Position numbers and translations under genes: made by a program. From Pelodera strongyloides (lineage: Eukaryota; Nematoda; Chromadorea; Rhabditida; Rhabditidae): a stretch of 64,000 bases of DNA. This document shows positions 1 to 12,000 of the stretch, piece by piece. Every line of letters begins with the position of its first letter. Position 1 is the first letter of the stretch. Location: contig JAANDG010000274.1 of NCBI GenBank assembly GCA_036852015.1, positions 1-64,000 of the forward strand, read 5' to 3'. The notes under the pieces were generated by a model that saw only the letters and a program-made list of their open reading frames with translations, made no database searches and had not been told where the DNA came from.

Positions 1-3000
1 CAGAACAAAAAAACGTACCTCTAGCTGGTGGCGGTGGTCGCCTCAGTGCTGACGACGTAGGAATCGCCGAAGGTCGCGCCGTTCCCGTGACACGACCCAC
101 AGACGGAGCCACGGTCTTCTGTGTGACGATACCATTACGAGAGGGAGGCGCTGGCTTGTTCCTAAAGTTTACTCGTTTTCAGATATAGTAATCTTAGTTG
201 GTTCAACGAATTGAGGTCTAGGTTCACATAAACAAAAATCTATAAAATGATTAAAACACACGAAACCAAAAGGTACACTAAGATGCTGCAATGTCAAGAG
301 TCAAGACACTATCAAACTACCCTGTCTTAGCGTCTGTCTTAAGAACTACCCTGGTTTAGCGCGTCTTATGTACTACCCTGGCTCAATGTATGTCTAATGC
401 TTAGATTTCGTGTATATCCTACAATCCTACTGTACTGGTAATACGCACTTCTTTCCAAAAAGGGCACAATCAATGACGACCGCTTCCGCCTCGTTCTCCG
501 CGTCCTCTATCACGTCTTCGGGGAGATCCGCGTGCACCGGACCGTCCTCCCGGGGAAACGAATCACCTTCACTGCTGCTGCTTACCTGAAAGCTAGGACT
601 TCCTACCCAACTTCCTACTTCCTACCCTAATTCAAGAAGGGACATTCTACTCTAGCTAGCTAGGTTCATGGTAGTTCCCCACAAGGCGCACCACTACCCA
701 TCTATACGTCTACTGGCCTCCCCCCTCCACAAGGGCACTTCACGACCCCCAATTCCTCCCTCCCTCAGGCTCAACCCTCACCTCCTCCTCCTCCTCATCG
801 AATTGCCAACTTGTAGACGGATTCGCGCTGAAGTTCCTCAACCGCGACGCGTCTTTTATGCGTTCACCGTGGATTGAAGAATCGGGGACCAGAGAGGAAC
901 TGCAAGCATAATAAATAATGAATTTCAACAAGCTAAACTAAAAATGAGTACCCAACTTCAAAAACCGGCCGCTATTCCGCTTTAAAATTTGTTTTACGCT
1001 TCAAGAGCGTGCACCTTTATTCAAGGGAGTTGAAAGGACAATTTCAAGGTTTTGCTTATGACATGTTCCGCAGAGGTTCTGAGCAGTAGGCGACGAGTTT
1101 CAGATGACAAATTGCTCGACGTCTTCGGGCTAGGGCCAGGAGGGATCGCCCATGATTCCCTCGCCTGGTGGTGGTTTCAAAGATGTCACGGGCCGGAATC
1201 GAACTCGGGTCGATTGCGTTAGAGACGAACGCGCTGCCACTGGGCCACCAGGCCCCAACGCTTTAACCGCAACTGTTCACAACTCACTTTGCCATAGCAT
1301 GGAAGATATCACTGTTGTTGCCGCTGCTGTTGTAGACGGTGCTGTGCTGCTGTGTTTGCTGTGGTGCAAGTTGCGGACGCGGCAGCGGTTGGAATGCAGC
1401 GGACTGGGCCTGCAAATAAAAAGAGCTATAAGGGCAAACAATAACCATACAAGAAAGTGGAAGGCAGAGATCCGCGCAACTTGCTCAAGCTGCTGAAGGT
1501 AAGGTAAGGTAACTACAAGGCTTCACCGTCATTCTAACATTCGCAACCAATAAATTTACTTAGTCGCTGTGTGATGGCTAGATATAGAAAAGGTCATGCA
1601 GACCAAAAGTTCACGACTTCTGAGGCCGTATTCCCACATACACAACACACATGCAGCCCTCCTTAGGTTCACGAGCGCTCTGAATCTCTTCTCCTCAAAC
1701 ACTCTTTAGCTCCCCGCGAGACCAGGGAGGGCCCCTGCGTATTGGTGAATACGGCCTCTGTAGTGTGAAGCCGCTTCTATATCTCCATCCCATTGCCTTA
1801 CACTAGTACACTCCCACTCAACTCTCCCTAACTCAACAAAAGCAAACCCTCACGTGATTCACGCCGCGTTGTCGCTGAGCTGTCGCCGCGCGCCCGCCGC
1901 TCACGTTTTTTGGATGGAACGGGGAATTGGCTGGCGAGGAGGATGGCATCGCTGACATTATCGCATCCATAAGGAAGCGATCTTCAGCCACAACACAAGA
2001 AGAAGAAGAAGGCTGTGGTGCGTGGTGCCGATGGTGGTGGCCTGCAAAAAGAACACCGTCTTATCATTTGAATGAATTATTGCATCAAAGGTGCCTATGC
2101 CTTAGCAATGCTAAGGAGACTTGACCTTGACAAGGATGAAAAGGCAGGGTTAGGTTAGATCCATAATTATCCAGGGTTGAAATCAGCGTGTTGTTTCCAG
2201 TAATTCATGGATATACAGATGGGGGAATACAGAGGTCGTATTCACCGACACACATGGAGCCCCTCACGAGTGCTCTGAATCTCTTCTGCCCTCGCACTCT
2301 CTACACACTCTTTAGCTCTCTGCGGAGGCCAGGGAGGGCTCCCTGCGTGTTGGCGAATACGGGATACATAGCAAGCCCGTCTTTCAACTACCCGACGAAA
2401 TCAGCTTCCACATTTGCCGATTGCACATGTTTGCAGGGCTAAGGGCTAACACTAACAGTGATTCCACCATCGCATCGGGATGACGTGATTAGAATATTAA
2501 GCATGCCATACAGACAAGGATGCAGACAAATTGAGTGACTTCGGTCACCACGACAATAGTCTAATTCACGCGATCGTCGGTCCTAATTTGCATAATGTGA
2601 CGTCACAATCACTTACCACCTCCCGTTCCTCGCTGCTCCATGGGTACCGTACTCGCACTACTGTATCCTCGGTCGTCTTGTCGTCGGGCGGTAGAAGGAG
2701 AGGGCATCGCATTCTCAATCATATCAGCTAGCAGGCGATCCGTGTCCAATTCAGAGCTAAAAAACATCAGATAAATACAAAACAGTGAAAGTGATACAAT
2801 ACATAGTAATGCTAAAATAACGTAAGAAAACAGTAGCGAGCGATGTTTGGTTCAGTGGCATCGTGGCATGTTTTGCCACACTTTCGATTCTCGGGCGGAA
2901 TGCGGAATCGGAAGCATAAAGGCCAAAATACGCCAACCAACCTCTTTGGTAAATTCCTCAACGGTGGGAATGCGGCGGTGATCGATGCATCCAAGAGAGC

Positions 3001-6000
3001 ACCGGAGTGTTCTTCTAGCACTGCGTAGTCGTCCTCGTCTATTGAGTTGTCACGACCCGGCACTGCATCTGGAATATAAGTCACAATCGGTAACACCATA
3101 TAGGCTACTGTATAGTAAGTGACTTTCAGGGCACATGTATAGTGTACGGGGTTTCCAGGTATGCTTAAAATTTAAATTTATCGTATTTTGGAACTACACG
3201 AGAATTTTTTTTACATTATATAGGAAAAGTAAAGTTGTTGAAAATATATATACTATTCAAGGGAAATTCGGAGCTAAGGATGTAGAGTAAAGATAAGAGA
3301 GTCATGAATTAAAATGACACCCCATTTCCACCCAATATCGTATAAGTAGCACACTGCACACATCTGAAGAAGAAGAGCCACAAGCATATAACCAATCACA
3401 TACAACACAGTACAGAACATCAATCTAGTACATGGGACAACAACAAACAAAGTGCGGACAAATAATAAACTATTATAATAATAAAACCAACCATCTATAA
3501 ACCTCTGCTGCTGAGTCTTCCGTGGGTTTATGGGTGCAAATGTGGGGGTCGGCTCCTCGCTCATCGCAGCCGTTGTCGCGTCACTCGATGTCAACCTCGA
3601 CATGTCGGATCCACACTTCATCGGATTCAAACCCGACCGATCCCGACTGGTTTCCGTGTGCACATTCAAAGGGGTGGAAATGCTCTAGAAAAAAACAAAA
3701 TGAACTCAACTATAAAGCACACGAAACTGGGCCTAAACGTGCCCGTTTACCTTTAACTACGACGTAAAACACAATACGATAATCAAGTAAGGTTAAGTCA
3801 AGTTGAACTGTTGAAAGATAAAGGTTAAAAAAGCTAAAGTATTCTTAAATTCAAGCTAAATGTCAACTACTGCCATAAACTCCAATAGGGTGGGGGGAAA
3901 ACGTCATGTATCATGTATGTAATAAATTCAATATGCCAAAAAAAAAACAATAAAAGTATCGAGAACCCCGCAAGCAGTAAGACAAAGTGGCTCTGCCGCT
4001 CTGCTGCACGCATTACGATCAGTACTTGACCAATATTAGTGAACAAAATAGCTAATAAACCCTAACCTGGGGTGGTTAGAAAATATCTAATAAGCTCCAT
4101 CTACACGAATGACGAACAATTGACAAATAATTGTAAACAAAATAGCTAATAAAGCCCAACCTGTAACGGTTCTAGCATGTGCATTTGGGCACATTGGGTA
4201 GGCGAGTCGGGTAGATCCGACGGTGACACCGGTGACATTCGATTACTGTTATCAGCCGTGTCAACCACACTCTCCCAGCCAGAAGTGTTCTGAAATCGAG
4301 ACCAAAATCAGTATTTGCTAAACGCTATCATCATTATTATTCGAAGTATGCTTTACAGTATTTTACAGTATTTTGGAACTACACGAGAATATTTTTTTAA
4401 TTTTTCTTATTTTATATTCAGATAGACAACAAGATCGCCAATGAGCAAATAAGCATTACAATTCCATCAGTGCAAACGAACTACGGTTGAAACATTTGTT
4501 AGGAGAAAAACGCAAAAAAAAACTACGGTCTGAAGTTCAAAAGTAATGAAGGTGGATAGCTAACAGTAGTTGTAGTATCTAACAATATCTAAGGTATCAC
4601 TAAGGTACCAAACAGTATCTAAGGTGTCTCTAACGTACCATGCAAAACAGTATCTAAGGTATCACTAAGGTACCAAACAGTATCTAAGGTATCTCTAGCG
4701 TACCATCCAAAACAGTATCTAAGGTACCAAACAGTATCTAACGTGTCTCTAACGTACCATACAAAACAGTATCTAAGGTATCACTAAGGTACCAAACAGT
4801 AACTAAGGTGTCTCTAACGTACCATCCAAAACAGTATCTAAGGTATCACTAAGGTACCAAACAGTATATAACGTGTCTCTAACGTACCATACAAAACAGT
4901 TTCTAAGGTATCCCTAAGGTACCAAACAGTATCTGAGGTATCTCTAAGGTACCAAAAAGTGCTAACAGAAAGGTATCTAACGTGGTAAGGTACCTACCAC
5001 TGGTAACTCGGATCCAAGGCTCTGTGCCGATGTACATCGTGTCGGACGAACACTATCCGATAGTTCTTCGTCCACGAATGGATCACCACCCTCTTCAGCA
5101 TACTCCCCACTGTAGCCAGGCGTCGGCGTCGAGCTGAATGCAAATAACAATAACAATCTTTTTAGTATGTAAAAGAGTAACTGTAATGTGCGCTAGCATA
5201 CACGTTACGGAAGTATAATTCGAATAAATTGTTCCGCTTCGGCTTCGGACCTTCGGCTACAAAGAGTGCCGCAGCTCATTTAGGATATTCTCGTGTAAAA
5301 GATAGAAGTATGCCTTCATTCGTACAGATTTTCATACATTACAGACTTTTCAAAAGTAAGGAAAGAGCCTCAGGCGGGGCAGACGTCTGGTAAATCAATA
5401 GTCAAGCATATATAAACAAAATTAAATAATATTAAATTAATAATCTTCCGTCAAAACCTGATCAATAAATAAAAAACCTCTAAAACACACATGTTTTAAA
5501 GCAGTATTGTACCTAGTTTGGGAATGGGAAATAAGTCACAGCACAAAACTGTACAAACAAAATCCGCAGACGCTAAGCAATGTTTCAAATTCTAGACTAG
5601 CACATGAAACATTTATAGTCGATATTAATGTAACGGATACCTCCTGTAAGTCTGAGTCATAAACTAAACACACGTACTAAAACAGAACCTGAAATTAAAT
5701 CTCTACCTGAACTGTGGAGCTTCGCTCACGCTCTGATGCGTCATTCGTGGACTTGGGCTATGAGGGTCACGACCGCGCTCGTACAGTACACGGGCAGCAT
5801 CACTAAACGAAAGTTACTGTAATTCGGCCATATGGATATTCCGTATTCAGAGGCCGTATTCACCAAACGCAGGGAGACCTCCCTGGCCTCCCCAGGGAGC
5901 TAAAGAGTGCGCAGAGAGTGCTGGAGCAGAAGAGGTTCAGAACGCTCGTGACCCTAGAGAGGGCTCCCTGTATGTTGGTGAATACGGGGCATCAGAACTG

Positions 6001-9000
6001 ATTGAAAATCTTAGTGCATGATACAAAAACCACAATACAGAGAAAAAACATAGGCACAGAACAATTTTAGCTATAAAAAAGAGAATGCAGTACATAAAGA
6101 AAGAGTAAAAGTAAATGCACGAACCTATTCGGCATATGCGCGGTGTTGGTCACTCGCACTCCGCCACCTCTAACAAAATGTCGGGGAAGAGACGAGCTCC
6201 GTTGTTCCATAGTGATACCTAAAGTAAAATCCTTACGTGACCATTCTTTTTTTGGAACATCGTTAAGACTTACCAAATAGAAGAAAGAACGATAAGACTA
6301 AAACCACGAACCATGCGCGAATCGAATCGAGCATAACTATAACCCTTAAAGCGAAATACCGGCCGGTTTTTGAAACTTATCGTGGACAACTAAATTCTCA
6401 CGTATTTATGCTAATTTAGTTGAACTTAGCTCGATTTTTTTATTTCAATTGATTTATACTCATTTGCATATGATGCACAAAACTACAAGTATATGCCGTG
6501 CGTTTCTGAAACCGGCCGGTATTTTGCTTTAAAACACGTAAACTTCAGTCTTTCTGTCTTTCACGCATCCGAGTATAAAGTACAAGTACGAGATGAAGTA
6601 AGAAATCAGTAAACTACCACAAATCAAAAAAGGGTAAAACTATATAACCTACCCAAATGATTATGGTTGGCTCCAGGCGAGGCCCTACTCGTTCGTAAAT
6701 GTAATAATCGGTTGTCGGGACCGCGCGACGAGTGCATCTGAGAGTCGGTGCCCAGTGACGATGTGAGGTCTGCCAATATAAATTAACATAAAATAAGTGT
6801 GAAGAAGGCAATATAATAATATAATATATAAATATAATAATAAACTAGTAAAGGAAAACCTTGTACGAACTGTAGCATACGAACATTACGAACCGTAACA
6901 TACAACATACTGTAGCATACGAACATGTAACATAAATTGTAATATACACATGGTGCGAACCAACAAGTAAACCCGTACATTAACTTACATGAAACGAATT
7001 TTTACTATTAACCTACGAACCAAGGCAAGCTTAACTATTAAACCAAAGAGAACCCTCGAAGAAACAACGAAAACAGATAAAAAAAGTAAAAAAAAAAATA
7101 GCTAACCGAATCGATTCATTCCATACATACTCGCATGGTTGAGATGGTGGAATACAGTCTGCAAAAGAAAATAAATATAAGAAATAAGAAAATTAATTTT
7201 TGTTATCCACAACAGTCAAACTATTAATAGACGAATATAGGAGCATAGGACCATTGCAGCATGACCAAAATATAACTAAGGTTCCACACAAGTATTGTCC
7301 TGGAATCACGATGAGGCCTAGGACCAAAACGTTGACAATAAACGCTAACGCATACATAAGATCAGATACGATATCATTTGGTTGCCACATAATATTCACA
7401 AGATACAAGATCTAGCTGATAGAAATAGAACCTAAACCAAAGGGGTAAAACCAAAGCTATACCACAAATCACAAACTAAAAACTAAACCTATACCTATGC
7501 ATACCACAAATTACAAACTAAAGCTACACCATAAACTATAAACTAAAGCTATACCAAACTAAAAACTAAAACTAACCTTAACAACGGCTCTGATATCCTC
7601 TCTGGTCGAGTTCCGCAAGATGTTCAAATTTGACATGGCTGCCGCATTGGATCGCAACAAATTCTGAAGTAAACGACGCATTTCTATTTTATATTGTACG
7701 CATTAAGAGTATATACATAACCGCTCAGCTCATACTACAATACAGCCTAATTCTGGCTCTGGTATCGTGGCAAAAGCTCGCTCACGCAAACAAAAACCAC
7801 TCCACTCGTACAGTCCTAACAATGTATATAAATAATATAAAGAACGTTTGCCGGCGCATGGGGTCCAAAGTCAAAGTCAAATACGACGAATTGAACTGGA
7901 CTACTGGGCAATCTATACGGGAGTAGTATTGTAGTATGTAGTCTGCGTCTAATGGTCTAATTACTATGCACAATTTTTAAATAAACCAATAAAAAATTTA
8001 CGCCACAAGAGCATAGGGTAATACCATACATACTACATTGTTCAAAGCTTATGACAAAGAAAATAAAAAAACAATTCACAAAAACATACTTGAAGCTGAA
8101 AATCCTTCGAAATCATATTAGCGATTGCGTTAAGTGCATTTGTGACAACGGTGAAGCTGGCACTATTGAGTAGATGCACGAGAGACGTTGTGAGTAGAAT
8201 CCTGAATTGGAACGTTGAATAAGTAACTCTGAAAAAATTATCTTAAAGCGGTATTGTACCTACTTTGTGAAATTGCATATGATACGCAACTCCTATGTAT
8301 AATATGCAAATTTGGTGGTGGTGCCCGTCCGGCAAACTTCCGGCACCAAATTTATTTAGGATACATAGGATTTACGTATCGTATTCAAATTTCCCAAAGT
8401 GGGTACAATGCGGCTTTAATAGACAGTAGTCTTTTCCACGCACAACTCGGCTTTAAAAAAAAGACATTTTACCGTGAATCGCTCTAAAATGCCACTCGAA
8501 CTCGACATTGTGTGCCGCGAATGCGCCGTGAACCAATACCGAGCTGTCACGCTTTGCGTAATTATCAAAAGAATTCGAAGCTCCTGGCTCCTGCTCGCTC
8601 GGTAACGGCAAATAAATACTAAGGACTAAGGACAAAGTGAAGTAGTGAAGCACAAACCTAATATGGGCGTACTCCGGAGGTGTCGACAAATACTGTGACG
8701 CGTACTTCAAAATGCCGGAGGCACTCTCCACGACGACCTGCAAAGCCGAATAAACATCTACAATAATAGAAATACATCAAGGAAACATCTAGCAGATACT
8801 AGTCTTCATAGCATAAACTCGCTGACGAACTGACCGACGAAACCACCAGCCGAATTAGCATATTGCATAAATTTGGATGGTGGTATTGAGTTCGAAGCCA
8901 CACCACCGTCGCGGTTAGAATATTAGGTATGGTGAAAATCAGAAACGTATCATAAATATATACAATTTTGGGAAACCCAATATAAATTTGTATGGTGCTC

Positions 9001-12000
9001 TTCAGCAACTTCAGCTTTTCCCGACGAGTTTTATGCCCTGCGCAGTTTTACGCAACTGCGCACTTAGGCTTAAATTTTTAGGTGTAAGTTCTACGGTAAC
9101 GGTAACGCTTCGGCACAGTTATTCAGCACTATTACCGTGAAGTTCGTTCAACAAAAGTAGAAAACGCCCGCAGATAATAATAATATAAACCCTTTCACCG
9201 AAATTCACACTACAAAATCACCAACCGTCATTCTGGCATCTGGCGTAAGTACCGCGGACAGCATCTCCAGACATCCATCCTGCTCACAAATCGCTCTCTT
9301 ATTCTCAATGGAATGGCTCGCCAAATTCCACAAAGCACTCAACGTGGCACGGACACACGACTCGTCGCCGGAGTGCTGAAATGAAACGAAATGATTTATT
9401 ACTGATGACAGACAAAAATCAATCAGCGCTCGTACAAACAATAACATTGTAAATCAACAAATAAAGATACACGTAAAGTAAATATGCTATATTTGTAAGG
9501 TGATGGTAAAAAAATCATATACTGGAAAAAGTTGATCAAGAAAATGAAGAAGCTGCCCTCCTATCTGAGGCCGTATTCACCAACAGGTAGGGAGCCCTCC
9601 CTGTCCTCCCCAGGGAGCTAAAGAGTGCGTAGATAATGCGAGAGCAGAAGAGCTTCAGAACGTTCGTGAGAATCGTGAGCCAAGGGAGGGCTCCCTGCGT
9701 GTTGGTGAATACGGCCTCTGTACTGTACCCCGCCCGAGCCCGACATGGCATGATATCGTTACATTATTAAAATAAATTTAGAAAAAAAACCCGGATATGG
9801 TAGATTTCACGCAAAACAACGCTACAATTTACAAGGCTCAGCTCCTCTACTCTACTCTAATCTAATCAAAACAGGAAACGACTTCCGTTTCTCATCGTGG
9901 GCAAACAACAAACATAAAACACACACAAGATAAACTAATTGCCTTACCTGCGCATTCACCGCTGCCTTCGCAAGTGCGGCACACGCGGGCGATAGAACCA
10001 CTGCCATGTCCGAATCGGCCATCCATGACAGATTACGGATGAGACCGGCGTAGACCTGAAACTGACGTAACTGCAAGGAAAAACCGAGGTTTAGAGTTAG
10101 ACGTTAAACCCCCATATCAACTTAAATGTCAACCTTTCTAGCACTGGATCAGAACTTGCAAGGGAAAATAGCACAGTAAGATAACATATAACAGTATATC
10201 ACAAGAGCAAATGGGCAAGCAATGGACGACACTACACGTATTATACACCAATAAAGTGTAGCATGAAATAAATTCCACAATACACGTACTGTTTACTTTA
10301 GCTATCATTATGAATATTTAATATGACGTGCGCGTAAACGGCACTCGAGTAAACACTTGTAACATAATGCGTAAATCTGTTTAAAAAAATACCTGAGCCA
10401 AATTCGGAGCATCGTAGATAACACGAACAACGGTGTCGATCAACCCATTATAGGTACCTAAACTCACGTTACCATATTACATCATATCATGTCACATAGG
10501 TGTACTTATGCATATACTATTAAGGTGCTTATATCAAATCACAAAATCACATATCACAGGGTTTACCTCAACTACAAAAATAAATAGCTTGATAGTTAAT
10601 CTGTTAATCACTCCATATGAGCACTTTTTACAATTTTTCATGTAAACCTCTTCAAACGCATAATTTCCCACTTCCCCATGTCATTTCTCACCCGTGTACT
10701 TTTATTTTAAAGCGAAACCTTTTGAAACGCATCATGGACAACTGAACTCTTAGGCATTTATGTTAAATTGCTCGAATTTAGCTCGATTTTTTTATTAATT
10801 TATGTTCATTTGCATAAGCTGCATAAGGATGCTGGTGTACTCGATGGGTTTTAAAAACCTGCTTTAACATTACGATTTATCCATTAAAAAGGGAAACCGA
10901 AAACCCACACAATCGTCGTTTCGACATAAGGTTCCCGTAAGTGAGATTCGTCAACGCGTTGGCCACAAACTTGCGTATCGTCCTGTGGTCATTCCCCTGC
11001 GGCATTCCAAACGCTCGGACTTCCAGCACAAGGAGTTCGGCTACAGCATCCACGATGCCTGAAGTATTGTTGTTATTATTAATTATTATTCAATGAATAA
11101 AATTTAAACATGAAGCGTAAACTCAAAAGCGCGAGTAGTACATAATACGCAGAGACGAATACTACACTACACGCAGAGATGGGCTTTTCAATGTAGCGCT
11201 TGTTAGTTTGTTTGATGTTTCTGGGCTAAAAAAGTTGGAAGCACTAAAGTACGATCAAAATGCAAATTTATCTTCAACCGTTGAAACATGGTGTTTTCAG
11301 GGAATAGCAGCAAAGTGAAACTCAAATTCTGGAACTAAAGCGAGCAAGTTGCAATGAACACCATCAATTTTATACTCGTCCACTCCGACTACTTAACGCT
11401 AAAATTTGTAAGCATATCAGCATATTCATAAAGGCATCGGTATTGGGTGTCATTGTGCGTGATGCTTCTAGTTTGGCTAGAACTATAACATATAGTTTTA
11501 CTGCATAGCTGTTGTTAGAGACGTAGCCTTGCCTACTTACCTTCCATTTAAATACATCTTAAAGCAGTCTAATGACCAGTTTTTGAAACGTATGACATAC
11601 ACGGACGTCCCTATGTGTTTGCGAGAACTGCCAAGCGAGCTTGAACTGAACTCGATTTTAGCCTGCTTCATTTGCATCAAAACATAAAAATGCAGTTGCC
11701 CACCACATGTTTCAAAAACTGACCATTATTTCACTTTAAATACAAATCTCAAACAAACACATACCTAAAAGAGTAGCCACTTTCCGGTACTCTTCATCAA
11801 AACTATCCTTCACGATCACGTCCAATGCCTGGCTTAATCGGGAGAAATAGGACGCGCTCGCAGCTGTGGATAAAGGTTCCAGACGGCGAAGGTAGAGGAC
11901 CTAAGAATATAAGGATGGTAATATTGTTAGGTATAAACTCTTATACAACAGAAGAGAAGATGAAAAAGATAAAGAGTACCGGGTTATGTCAAGAAGGCCG

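Larger units (their letters stand above)
1..1409 (-). other. APC: APC C-terminal-side exons, incomplete
   Basis: Four exons follow the SAMP region. Exon 1409-1288 is Q/P/S-rich (AQSAAFQPLPRPQ). Exon 899-782 ends in a run of five Glu just before a GTGAGG donor. Exon 585 to about 453 is acidic (EDVIEDAENEAEAVV); its donor is not fixed and the open frame meets a stop at about 429. Exon 161-19 is basic and Pro/Ser-rich (SALRRPPPPAR), as in the basic region of APC, and ends at a GTACGT donor, so the gene continues to the left of the window. The 585 exon can only end in phase 0 or 1 while the 161 exon needs phase 2, so a small exon between 170 and 450 is likely. Confidence 0.7.
1905..5802 (-). other. 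APC: APC beta-catenin/Axin-binding region (20-aa-like and SAMP motifs)
   Basis: After the armadillo domain the exons encode low-complexity sequence with the short motifs expected of APC. The exon 5133-4998 ends with TRCTSAQSLGSEL, which resembles the core of a 20-aa beta-catenin-binding repeat (CxSxxSL). The next exon (4289-4161) has SPSDLPDSPTQ, which follows the second 20-aa repeat in vertebrate APC. Three SAMP-type Axin-binding motifs follow: LLDASITAAFP (3068-2942, degenerate), LLADMIENAMPSPS (2756-2617) and FLMDAIMSAMPSSS (1981-1905). The two last match the I-x-x-A-M-P core. Motif order is as in vertebrates, with fewer 20-aa repeats visible. The assignment of individual 20-aa repeats is an inference; the SAMP motifs are clear. 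Confidence 0.85.
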
